Assembly (NCBI GenBank): GCA_937892085.1
Contig: CALAVD010000228.1
Coordinates: forward strand, 1-7,123
Length of the DNA stretch: 7,123 bases
Source: an uncultured Prevotellaceae bacterium
GTDB lineage: Bacteria > Bacteroidota > Bacteroidia > Bacteroidales > Muribaculaceae
Direction: 5' to 3'
The notes beneath the pieces are model-generated. The model was not told the DNA's origin. It made no database searches and worked only from the letters and a program-made list of their open reading frames with translations. Numbering within the stretch: position 1 is the first letter of the stretch; each line of letters begins with the position of its first letter. Below are positions 1-7,045 of the stretch, one piece after another. The position numbers were made by a program, and so were the translations under genes.

Positions 1-2525
1 ATGAGAACATGCAGGGTGATGCTGTTAAGCGTCAGCAGATTGCAGGTGCCCGTGAGAAGTCTCAGACCACTACCTACGGTTTCACCTTCGGTGGTCCGAT
101 CATCAAGAACAAGCTGTTCTTCTTCGTGAACGGTGAAATGATCAAGATTCCTTCTATCGTGAACCGTTGGAGAGGTTCTGAGGATGGCAAAGCAGATGCC
201 GACAACTACATTTCGCGTACAACGAACAAGGATCTGGAGGCCGTTTCCAATTATGTAAGGAACAAGTATGGTTACGATACTGGCAGCTGGACCAGCTTCC
301 CCGCTGATGAGAGCAACTACAAGCTGCTTGCCCGCATCGACTGGAACATCAACAGCGACCACCACTTGGCGCTGCGCTATAACTACACCAAGAACAACGT
401 GTGGAACTCCACCAACGGTTCTTCAATGGACGGTGGAACTCGCTCGGCCTATAACCGTGCTTCTCAATATTCCATGATTTTCTCTAATGCAATGTACTCA
501 ATGCAGAACCTCGTTCACTCGCTCTCGTTCGACCTCAACAGCCGCTTGACCGACAACCTGAGCAACCAGTTCCTCGCCACTTGGTCGAAGCTCGACGACG
601 TGCGTGGCAGCAACTCCAGCGAGTTCCCCTTCATCGACATCCAAGATGGAACCGGCAACAACGGCAACTACATGGCTCTCGGTTATGAGCTTTTCACTTG
701 GAACAACGCCGTTCACAACACCATTTGGAACATCAAGGACGATATAACTTACTACCTCGGCAACCACAAGATTATGGGAGGTATCACATTTGAGCATCAG
801 ATGGCCGACAACCAGTACATGCGCAACGGTACCGGTTACTACCGCTACGCGAGCGTTGACGACTTCATCAACGGCGCTGCTCCCGAGATTGTGTGCTTGA
901 CCTACGGCTACGACGGTGAGAGCGCTCCCGCCGCACGCGTGCAGTTCAACAAGGCTGGCATCTATGGCCAAGACGAGTGGAATGTTAACGACAAGTTCAA
1001 ATTGACCTACGGCTTGCGCATCGACGGTCTGTTCTTCAACAACAAGGATCTGATGACCAACAATGCCATCCTCGCACTCGACTATTATGACAACGACGGA
1101 AAGGTTCGCAACGTGGACACCGGCAAGTGGCCCAAGACCAGCATCACCTTCTCACCACGCGTGGGCTTCGTCTATGACGTGTTTGGCGACAAGAGCCTTA
1201 AGGTTCGTGGTGGTACAGGTCTCTTCTCAGGTCGTCTGCCATTGGTATTCTTCACCAATATGCCAACTAACGGCGGTTTGGTACAGTATCAAGCCAACCT
1301 CAATGCAAGGAACACCGACATGAACCAGTTTGCCGGCGGTCTCGTTACCGATGCTAACGGCAAAGCAACAATCGCCGCTCTGCAGCAGAAACTTTTTGAG
1401 ATGGGCTATCCCACTACAGTAAAACCTGAGGACGGAACTGTTCCATCGGCAGTAAACGGCGTAGATCCTAAGTTCAAGATGCCACAGGTGTGGAAATCGT
1501 CGATTGCCATCGACTACGCTCTGCCCGTTTCGTTCCCATTTGAGCTTACCGGCGAGTTTATCTTCAACAAGACCGTGAACGCTGTTTCTATCAGCGACTG
1601 GTCAATTCCAAGCGTGGGTGGCTTCGCACGCTTCAATGGCGTTGACAACCGTCCTATTTATCCCGAGGGATTCCGCACAGGCACCAAGGCTTTCGTTCTT
1701 GAGAACACCAGCAAGGGTTATGGCTGGAGCGCCAACATCATGGCAACTGCCAAGCCCGCCGACTGGATCAGCCTCATGGCTTCTTACACCCACACCGTGT
1801 CGAAGGAAGTTACCGGCATGCCAGGCTCGGCAGCCGAGAGTGCATTCACCTACGTTCCCACTTGGGAAGGTCCCAACAACATTCGTCTGCACAACTCGCA
1901 GTATGTCACTCCTAACCGCTTCGTGGCAAGCGCTACTCTGCACGACCGCAGCGGCAACCACTACAACCTCATTTATGAGGCATGGCAGGGAGGTTACAAC
2001 TACTCCTACATGACCACTAACGACATGAATGGTGACGGCTACAACTACGACGCCATCTACATTCCTACCGACCAGCAGATTGCCGACCGCGAGTTCCGTT
2101 TCGTGAGCGACAACGACCGCGACCGCTTCGTTGCGTTCATGAACAACGACAGCTACTTGAAGAACCACAGGGGAGAGTATGCCGAGGGCTACAGCGTTTA
2201 CAGCCCCTGGGTACACAAAATTGACTTGGGCTACAAGCACGACTTCAATTTCCGTGCCGGCTCTACCAAGCACACTATCCAGCTGAGCTTCGACATGAAG
2301 AACGTGCTCAACTTCTTCAACTCCAGCTGGGGCGTGAGCAAAACCTTGAATCCCGCGATTGGCAGTGACGCGCGCATCCTCAAGTATGAGGGCGTTGACG
2401 CCGACGGCTATGCCACCTTCTCAACCATCAGTGCCATCAACGGCGACACCAAGATGTGGACCCCCTACCACGCCATCGGTCAGTGCTGGAGCGTGGCAAT
2501 CGGTATTAAGTATATTTTCAACTAA
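1..2525 (+). CDS. TonB-dependent outer-membrane receptor, Oar-like, 3' part (5' end outside window)
   Basis: Gated beta-barrel of the outer membrane that imports a bound ligand using energy from TonB-ExbB-ExbD. The frame is open from base 3, so the Met codon at base 9 is internal and the true start lies upstream. Counting from that Met, residues 24-43 carry GFTFGGPIIKNKLFFFV, typical of the end of the plug and first barrel strands in Oar-like receptors. Residues about 378-405 carry FSPRVGFVYDVFGDKSLKVR followed by GGTGLFSGR, another hallmark of the group. The chain ends WSVAIGIKYIFN, an aromatic-rich final strand suited to BAM recognition. Full-length relatives have roughly 1000-1100 residues, so about 200 are missing: signal peptide, carboxypeptidase-regulatory-like domain and most of the plug. 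The next gene is a surface lipoprotein 23 nt away, so the two probably work together. The ligand is unknown; no SusD-like partner is visible. A SusC-type receptor is the alternative, but the motifs fit Oar better. Confidence 0.93.
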   Translation, partial: ENMQGDAVKRQQIAGAREKSQTTTYGFTFGGPIIKNKLFFFVNGEMIKIPSIVNRWRGSEDGKADADNYISRTTNKDLEAVSNYVRNKYGYDTGSWTSFPADESNYKLLARIDWNINSDHHLALRYNYTKNNVWNSTNGSSMDGGTRSAYNRASQYSMIFSNAMYSMQNLVHSLSFDLNSRLTDNLSNQFLATWSKLDDVRGSNSSEFPFIDIQDGTGNNGNYMALGYELFTWNNAVHNTIWNIKDDITYYLGNHKIMGGITFEHQMADNQYMRNGTGYYRYASVDDFINGAAPEIVCLTYGYDGESAPAARVQFNKAGIYGQDEWNVNDKFKLTYGLRIDGLFFNNKDLMTNNAILALDYYDNDGKVRNVDTGKWPKTSITFSPRVGFVYDVFGDKSLKVRGGTGLFSGRLPLVFFTNMPTNGGLVQYQANLNARNTDMNQFAGGLVTDANGKATIAALQQKLFEMGYPTTVKPEDGTVPSAVNGVDPKFKMPQVWKSSIAIDYALPVSFPFELTGEFIFNKTVNAVSISDWSIPSVGGFARFNGVDNRPIYPEGFRTGTKAFVLENTSKGYGWSANIMATAKPADWISLMASYTHTVSKEVTGMPGSAAESAFTYVPTWEGPNNIRLHNSQYVTPNRFVASATLHDRSGNHYNLIYEAWQGGYNYSYMTTNDMNGDGYNYDAIYIPTDQQIADREFRFVSDNDRDRFVAFMNNDSYLKNHRGEYAEGYSVYSPWVHKIDLGYKHDFNFRAGSTKHTIQLSFDMKNVLNFFNSSWGVSKTLNPAIGSDARILKYEGVDADGYATFSTISAINGDTKMWTPYHAIGQCWSVAIGIKYIFN

Positions 2526-2548
2526 TTCATTAAAGCAGATTTACGACT

Positions 2549-4078
2549 ATGAAACTTAAATATTTTATTCCCGCTTTTATCGCACTGATAGGTGCTGTGT
2601 TGGTCAGCTGCTCCGATGAAGACACAATGACCCTGCTCAACGAGATTCAGGTATCTCGTTCCTATGTGCCCATCAACATTGATGGTGGCGAAGCCTCTAT
2701 CGACATCTCCACTACCGCGAGCTGGAGCATTGACCCAGCTCAAGTGCCCGGATGGCTCACCATCACTCCCATGAACGGCGGTGCCGGCGAGAGCAAAATC
2801 ATTTTTGCCGCCGACGCAACTCCCAATGGACGCGATGCCGACTTAGTGATTGACTGTGGCGGACGCCAGCAGCACATCAAGGTAATCCAAGGCTTGGCAA
2901 CAGTGCAAAACGCCACTTGCGCCGAGGTTATTGCCGGTCCCGACAGCAAGACCTACCGCGTGACAGGTACTGTTACCAACATTTACAACACAGTGTATGG
3001 CAACTGGTATCTCGTTGACGAGACAGGCACCATCCAGATTTATGGCACACTCGACGCTAACGGCAAGACTAAGAACTTCTTGAGTCTTGGTCTCGAGGAA
3101 GGTGACCTTGTCACCGTTGAAGGACCAAAAACTACTTACAACGGTCAAACCGAGCTCGTTGATGTTACTGTTGTAAATATTGTGAAGTCTCTTATTAAGG
3201 TGGAGAGCATTGACCCCGAAGACGCTACAATTCCTATTGAGGGTGGTGATTGCACAATCAGCCTCTCCTGCAAGGGCAATGGTGTGAGCGTTGAGATTCC
3301 CGAGGATGCCAAGAGCTGGCTCTCTATCAGCAACATCACCGGTGGTAGCGAGCCAACAGTTACCTTCCGTGCAAGTGAGAACAAGGGTGGCGACCGCAGT
3401 GCTGTGGTTACTTTCAAGACCAAGAGTGGCTCGCAAGAGAGTGCCGTGACTGCAACCATAAAGCAGACTGGCGCTATCGTCGAGGTTAACTGCACTCAGT
3501 TCCTCGAGGCCAGTGAGGGCGACACTCAGTATCGCATCACAGCAGTAATCCAAAAGGTTGATAATCCCACCTATGGCAATGTTTACTTGCGTGACTGGAC
3601 CGATGAGCTGGTTTATGTCTATGGTATCGGTGCCAAAGGCGACTTCCAGGCTCTGGGTCTTAAGGAAGGCGACATTGTCACCATAGTGGGCAAGCGCGGT
3701 TCACACAACGGCAACCCACAGATGACTGGCGCCCAATATGAGAATCACATTCCTGTTACCGACGTAACCATCGCCGAGTTCCTCACTAAGCCCGACAGTA
3801 GGGATGTGTACTATCGTGTTACCGGCGACATCACTTCGCTCAAGGACAACCAGGGCCGTGACAATGTCTATGGCAATATGTTCATCAGCGACGGCACCAA
3901 TGAGCTCTATGTCTATGGCTGCTATCCAGGTTATGGAGCCACTGGCGACAACCGCAAGGGGTGGGTTGAAACTGCCGGTATTGAAGTGGGCAACACCATC
4001 ACTATAATAGGCTACAAAGACACTTATAATGGCCTGGTTGAGCTGTGTGGCGGTATCTACTTCTCACACACCAATTAA
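2549..4078 (+). CDS. Surface lipoprotein with BACON-OB-BACON-OB-OB architecture
   Basis: The first 20 residues are a lipoprotein signal peptide (MKLKYF, hydrophobic run, lipobox LVSC), giving lipidation at Cys21. The following Ser-Asp-Glu-Asp matches the acidic lipoprotein export signal known from Bacteroidetes, so surface exposure is expected. Residues about 38-115 are a BACON domain (WSI, PGWLTITPMNGG, RDADLVI, IKVIQ). About 120-213 form an OB-fold-like repeat (YRVTGTV, YGNWYLVDETG, IQIYG, EEGDLVTVEG). About 216-308 form a second BACON-like domain (SWLSISNITGG, RSAVVTF, TIKQTG). About 312-403 and 404-506 are two more OB repeats with the same YR[VI]T, YGN, [VI]YVYG or LYVYG, and EGD/VGN signatures. 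The OB units resemble the OB-fold or DUF5689-type modules common in Bacteroidetes lipoproteins. The start follows the receptor by 23 nt with no Shine-Dalgarno, as usual in this phylum. A terminator follows directly. Role inferred: extracellular binding partner of the receptor. BACON domains are often linked to glycans or mucin, and related OB lipoproteins sit near nucleases; the substrate remains open. Confidence 0.9.
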   Translation: MKLKYFIPAFIALIGAVLVSCSDEDTMTLLNEIQVSRSYVPINIDGGEASIDISTTASWSIDPAQVPGWLTITPMNGGAGESKIIFAADATPNGRDADLVIDCGGRQQHIKVIQGLATVQNATCAEVIAGPDSKTYRVTGTVTNIYNTVYGNWYLVDETGTIQIYGTLDANGKTKNFLSLGLEEGDLVTVEGPKTTYNGQTELVDVTVVNIVKSLIKVESIDPEDATIPIEGGDCTISLSCKGNGVSVEIPEDAKSWLSISNITGGSEPTVTFRASENKGGDRSAVVTFKTKSGSQESAVTATIKQTGAIVEVNCTQFLEASEGDTQYRITAVIQKVDNPTYGNVYLRDWTDELVYVYGIGAKGDFQALGLKEGDIVTIVGKRGSHNGNPQMTGAQYENHIPVTDVTIAEFLTKPDSRDVYYRVTGDITSLKDNQGRDNVYGNMFISDGTNELYVYGCYPGYGATGDNRKGWVETAGIEVGNTITIIGYKDTYNGLVELCGGIYFSHTN

Positions 4079-4106
4079 TTGACACTTATTACTGATTTCT
4101 GATATT

Positions 4107-4141
4107 AAAGCTGGCACGCACACCGCGCGCCAGCTTTTTTT
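4107..4141 (+). terminator. Intrinsic terminator of the receptor-lipoprotein operon
   Basis: A perfect 9-bp stem, AAAGCTGGC (4107-4115) with GCCAGCTTT (4129-4137), is extended after one A-C mismatch by a 3-bp stem CGC/GCG (4117-4119 with 4125-4127) and closed by a 5-nt loop. The 3' arm runs into seven T residues (4135-4141). It begins 28 nt after the lipoprotein stop codon, so it ends the plus-strand operon. It is not symmetric enough in flanking T and A tracts to be a clear terminator for the convergent gene. Confidence 0.9.
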
Positions 4142-4172
4142 AGTTGAGACTTCGCGCAGATAAATGCACACG

Positions 4173-4180
4173 AATTAAAC
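4173..4180. repeat. Left target-site duplication of element copy A (AATTAAAC)
   Basis: AATTAAAC stands immediately left of the 116-bp element and is repeated exactly at 4297-4304 immediately to its right. Both lie in the arm of the older palindrome, which needs only one of them to be intact. This is direct evidence that the second was created on insertion. Confidence 0.85.
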
Positions 4181-4296
4181 GAGTCTCCTGCATAATCCTG
4201 TGTTTAATGCTGATAGCTAACGGAGGCTGTTGCAGATTGGGAGTTTTGCAACACCCATCGATGTTACTACCTTACACAGTCTTTTACAGGTGTGCC
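4181..4296 (+). mobile_element. 116-bp MITE-like non-autonomous element, copy A
   Basis: Same orientation and 109/116 identical to bases 6922-7037, with no indels; differences are at 4210, 4242, 4243, 4254, 4257, 4258 and 4273. The ends are imperfect inverted repeats: 4181-4203 and the complement of 4274-4296 agree at 15 of 23 positions, including shared CCTG and CTGTGT blocks. AATTAAAC flanks it on both sides. A central stem pairs 4221-4234 with 4247-4260 over a 12-nt loop; here it has 11 Watson-Crick pairs, one G-U and two mismatches, so it is more decayed than copy B. It is far too short for a transposase, so it would be moved in trans. Structured-RNA repeat is the alternative, but flanking duplications favour transposition. 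Confidence 0.85.
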
Positions 4297-4304
4297 AATT
4301 AAAC
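4297..4304. repeat. Right target-site duplication of element copy A (AATTAAAC)
   Basis: Exact match to 4173-4180. It also forms part of the palindrome arm 4297-4310, showing that the element entered within that arm. Confidence 0.85.
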
Positions 4305-4385
4305 TAATTAAAACGAAAGGCTACGCCTGCCAAAAATTAGTTCTAATTAGTTTAATTCGTGTTGTTTACATCAAAGAGTCTCACT

Positions 4386-6803
4386 TTAAAGGCTTATAAT
4401 CGTTGGATACAAAATTGTTCCTGTAGCGATTGACGCTTCCATCTGAAGTCTTAGAGTGCGGGTTGGAGGTGCGACTATTGGTCGTGATAACGGTGCAGCC
4501 ACAATGCCCGAAGCTCGCACTTGGCTGATGATGTAGCCGTGACAGCTACCGCCTCGCTCGCCTCGAATGGTGAGCGTCACGTTAGCTATGCTCGGAGTTA
4601 CCATTGTGGTGAAAATATTCCAAGTGATTCTTCGGAGTCGCCTCATGGGGTCCATTTCGAATGGGTGGGACAAAAACGAAACATTTTTTACTGCCGGCAG
4701 TTCATTGCCCAGGTCAAGAAGTGCGCCCTCGGCAGTGACGGCAAGCGAGTGGGTTGGGTCGCTATAGAGACAACTCACGGCAATGTCGCGGCGGTAAGTG
4801 CGCCCCGATGGCATGAGCACCACCACTCCCCCATCGCCGTCGGCAAGCCATAGTTCACGCTCCCTGTCGTTCCATGACAATTGCGTTGCGGGAGCCACAC
4901 CGTTGAGCCATCGCTTGAGGGTGCTCCCCATTATCGAGCACAAGATGCCGTGCTGCGACACCAACCACAACGCATCGCCGCCAGCAACAGGTTTTGCGCC
5001 ATCGCCAAGCACTGCTTCGGTAATGAGTCGTGGCTCGCCCCAAGTGCCACCGGTGCTTTGCGGCAAAGCCATGATGCCTTGCGTGGTGAACACATAGATG
5101 GGATAACGCCCGAAGCCTCCCGAGTAGATGGGTCGGCAAGCGGCACCAAGAGCGAGGATGCGGCTACCGCTCACCGATGCCCGCCACTGCGCCACCAGCG
5201 GATTGCCCACAGCACTCACCACCACCGCGCCCTGAGCAGGAATAGTAACCGACGAAGCACCTTGTGAGGCGACTGTCCCAGCGGTCATCGTGTTGCTATT
5301 AAGCGTGGGGTTGATAAAAGCCGCCATGCCACTGCCCTCAATTGGTGCCAAATCGCTCTCCCACACATTATTGCCCATGGCAATGGCGATGTGAGTGGCG
5401 CGCACGTCGGGATAGGCGATTACAGGGTTCAACGTTGTCACGCTGCAAGGACAAGTGCCACTCGTTGTAATCACTTTAACGCCCTCGGCGGTGCTTAATG
5501 TAACCTGCACTGTGGCGGTAGTGGAACTTGCAGCGACAGAGCCGTCGAGCCAGGGCAGCACATGCCACGGGTTGGAGAGAGAAAAGGCTATCGGGGCTTG
5601 GAAAAGCCTGCCGTTATGCTCCATCGACACCTGCGCCACAGCATTTTGCGAGCAATTCTCCATCACCTGCTCACACACTCCACGGCTCACCTTGGGCGCC
5701 GAGAGCAACTGCGAGGTCACCACATCGCACCGCAAGCCGGCAATCACCTGCTGCGATGCCACGGCAGTGTTCACAGCCTTGAAACCGCTGCCGTCGAGCA
5801 CCGTGGTCGATGCCACCACACGCCAGTCGCCGCCCCCGAGCATAGTTTGCAGCATTGCGCTCGCCGAGCGTGGCTTAGGTCCCATTTCGAGAAGATAGCG
5901 CCTCGTGCCGCTCGATGTGGTCACCACACACCGGTAGTCCAGCCCTGCATTGAGATCTACCATGCTCGACACCGGCGACACAAGCACATCTATCGCCTTG
6001 ACCAACTGTCGCCACTCGCTCGCGACACCACCCATCATGGTGATTCCCAAGCGGTAACTGTTCATGCTGAAATTACACGCCTCTATGCCCACGTAAGCAC
6101 CACCGCTTGTCGCTACTGTGGCAGTGGTGCGATAAGAATTACTGAGGATGTTATGCCCTACCATAACTGGCTGACTCATCCACAGGTAGCTATCGTCCCA
6201 CAGCCGCACGCCATAGCGCACCAGCATCACACCCGTGAAGCGCCCTTGCGAGATAGCCTGGCTTTGCAGCGTGGCCACGGCGTTGCGTATGATTTTAGTG
6301 AGGTCATCTATGTCGGCATTGTGTAGCGGTGCTTGCCAAGTGTTATAAGGGCTCTCAAAATCAAATGCGCCAATGGCAGCGGTGAGCGTGAATTGCTCTG
6401 CCGCCGAGATGTGAACCTGTGGTATGGCAGACGACGGGTCAAGAGCCTCATAGCCAGTAGAGGTGCGGCGCAGCACGATGTTGCCGGCGGTAGTCACCAC
6501 CAGCAGCAGAGCACCCACCTTGTGAGCGGTAACCACCTGTCCCGAAGGCTCCAGCACTACTGAATCACCCCACTTCACCTGGTTACCTTGCAGCACCAAA
6601 GTGCGGTCGTCATCCACCAGCAGCACCTTGTCGCCAGGAAGCAGCTGTGTAACAACTCGTGGGTCTCCCACCACCTCAAGCGCCTCCTCGCGCTCACGCA
6701 TGTTTAGCAGCTGTGCAGCCTCGCCAGCCACAGCACTCTCTCCATTGTGCATGGGCCTCTCTCCACGCTGCACGATTCTCATTTTCTCAGTTGTCTTTTT
6801 CAT
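4386..6803 (-). CDS. Hypothetical beta-rich protein, phage-structural-like (propeller-like), 805 aa
   Basis: Not firmly recognised. The start ATG (6801-6803) begins MKKTTEKMRIVQ; Met8 is an alternative start. There is no signal peptide or membrane segment, so the product is cytoplasmic or part of a particle. It is rich in Val, Ala, Thr and Ser, with many short strand-turn repeats. Residues 31-50 (LLNMREREEALEVVGDPRVV) resemble the opening of phage-encoded propeller-like proteins. Residues 53-120 read as successive blades (KVLLVDDDRTLVL, LLLVVTTAGNIVLRR). Residues 560-700 contain GGFGRYPIYVFTTQGIMAL, ALWLVSQHGILCSIMG and RELWLADGDGGVVVLMPSG. From memory, the pattern [FY]P[LI]Y.FT..G..AL recurs in uncharacterised Bacteroidales phage and prophage proteins, including large virion-associated ones. 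The C-terminal 90 residues look like a separate beta-domain. No other phage gene is visible. It runs convergent to the lipoprotein gene, has its own candidate promoter, and lies between two MITE copies. Coding status is secure; function is not. Confidence 0.8.
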   Translation of the reverse strand: MKKTTEKMRIVQRGERPMHNGESAVAGEAAQLLNMREREEALEVVGDPRVVTQLLPGDKVLLVDDDRTLVLQGNQVKWGDSVVLEPSGQVVTAHKVGALLLVVTTAGNIVLRRTSTGYEALDPSSAIPQVHISAAEQFTLTAAIGAFDFESPYNTWQAPLHNADIDDLTKIIRNAVATLQSQAISQGRFTGVMLVRYGVRLWDDSYLWMSQPVMVGHNILSNSYRTTATVATSGGAYVGIEACNFSMNSYRLGITMMGGVASEWRQLVKAIDVLVSPVSSMVDLNAGLDYRCVVTTSSGTRRYLLEMGPKPRSASAMLQTMLGGGDWRVVASTTVLDGSGFKAVNTAVASQQVIAGLRCDVVTSQLLSAPKVSRGVCEQVMENCSQNAVAQVSMEHNGRLFQAPIAFSLSNPWHVLPWLDGSVAASSTTATVQVTLSTAEGVKVITTSGTCPCSVTTLNPVIAYPDVRATHIAIAMGNNVWESDLAPIEGSGMAAFINPTLNSNTMTAGTVASQGASSVTIPAQGAVVVSAVGNPLVAQWRASVSGSRILALGAACRPIYSGGFGRYPIYVFTTQGIMALPQSTGGTWGEPRLITEAVLGDGAKPVAGGDALWLVSQHGILCSIMGSTLKRWLNGVAPATQLSWNDRERELWLADGDGGVVVLMPSGRTYRRDIAVSCLYSDPTHSLAVTAEGALLDLGNELPAVKNVSFLSHPFEMDPMRRLRRITWNIFTTMVTPSIANVTLTIRGERGGSCHGYIISQVRASGIVAAPLSRPIVAPPTRTLRLQMEASIATGTILYPTIISL

Positions 6804-6849
6804 AGCATTTCAATGAGTTAATTATCAATATTATCAACTTTTTTAACCG

Positions 6850-6882
6850 CAAATTTATCCCTATAGCCAGGCGGCACGCAAC
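6850..6882 (-). promoter_or_regulatory. Candidate Bacteroidetes-type promoter for the 805-aa gene
   Basis: On the minus strand TAAATTTG (6850-6857) fits the Bacteroidetes -7 consensus TAnnTTTG exactly. Twenty-one bases upstream lies GTTG (6879-6882), one mismatch from the -33 element TTTG. Transcription would start near 6841-6845, giving a 5' leader of about 40 nt before the ATG at 6803. The nearest exact TTTG is 27 bases from the -7 box, too far. The -7 match is good, the -33 is weak, and no experiment supports it. Confidence 0.5.
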
Positions 6883-6913
6883 ATCAAAAAATGAAGGATT
6901 GTTAAAAAACCAA

Positions 6914-6921
6914 GATTTTTC
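6914..6921. repeat. Left target-site duplication of element copy B (GATTTTTC)
   Basis: Matches 7038-7045 (GATTTTTT) at seven of eight bases; the mismatch is the base touching the element. Either the duplication is 8 bp with one later change, or it is 7 bp and the element starts one base earlier, at C6921. Confidence 0.7.
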
Positions 6922-7037
6922 GAGTCTCCTGCATAATCCTGTGTTTAATGTTGATAGCTAACGGAGGCTGTTGCAGATTGGGTATTTTGCAACAGCCCCC
7001 GATGTTACTACCTCACACAGTCTTTTACAGGTGTGCC
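6922..7037 (+). mobile_element. 116-bp MITE-like non-autonomous element, copy B
   Basis: Second copy, same orientation as the one at 4181-4296. Its inverted ends are 6922-6944 and 7015-7037. The central stem is nearly perfect here: 6962-6975 pairs with 6988-7001 at 13 of 14 positions (only A6965-C6998 fails), around a 12-nt loop. Copy B therefore looks closer to the ancestral form. It sits about 40 bp upstream of the -33 box of the 805-aa gene's candidate promoter, where it could influence transcription. Flanking GATTTTT repeats differ in sequence from those around the other copy, so the two inserted independently. Confidence 0.85.
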
Positions 7038-7045
7038 GATTTTTT
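7038..7045. repeat. Right target-site duplication of element copy B (GATTTTTT)
   Basis: Pairs with 6914-6921, seven of eight bases identical. T-rich sequence raises the chance of a random match, so this duplication is weaker evidence than the AATTAAAC pair around the other copy. Confidence 0.7.

Larger units (their letters stand above)
4168..4362. repeat. Long AT-rich palindrome between convergent genes, split by MITE copy A
   Basis: The arms ACACGAATTAAAC (4168-4180) and GTTTAATTCGTGT (4350-4362) are perfectly complementary, and so are AATTAAACTAATTA (4297-4310) and TAATTAGTTTAATT (4344-4357). If bases 4181-4304 (116-bp element plus one AATTAAAC) are removed, these fuse into one perfect 19-bp inverted repeat, ACACGAATTAAACTAATTA, around a 33-nt centre (4311-4343). 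The original element would have been 71 bp. Its centre holds a mini-hairpin AGGC-TAC-GCCT (4318-4328) and AATTAGTT occurs twice ten bases apart (4335-4342, 4345-4352). It lies 24 bases past the stop of the minus-strand gene, so it could act as that gene's terminator or 3' stabiliser. A REP-like dispersed repeat is the alternative. Role not established. Confidence 0.75.

Noticed and set aside
1602..2273. Antisense 223-aa open frame inside the receptor gene
   Set aside because: Runs opposite to a well-supported TonB-receptor reading frame and shows low-complexity Val/Ala-rich sequence; a shadow frame.
2843..3553. Antisense 236-aa open frame inside the lipoprotein gene
   Set aside because: Overlaps fully the BACON and OB domains on the other strand and shows no recognisable domain.
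4376..4382. GAGTCTC, same as the first seven bases of the 116-bp element
   Set aside because: The following bases do not continue the element; a 7-base match can occur by chance.
5562..6326. Plus-strand 254-aa open frame inside the 805-aa gene
   Set aside because: His/Arg-rich composition without domain pattern, opposite to a much longer coherent frame.
4180..7041. Repeats as integron attC sites flanking a gene cassette
   Set aside because: No GTTRRRY / RYYYAAC core-site pair at the repeat ends, and the flanking direct repeats differ between copies, which fits transposition instead.
4173..7045. Composite transposon made of two element copies
   Set aside because: Each copy has its own duplication and the outer flanks do not match each other, so the copies inserted separately.
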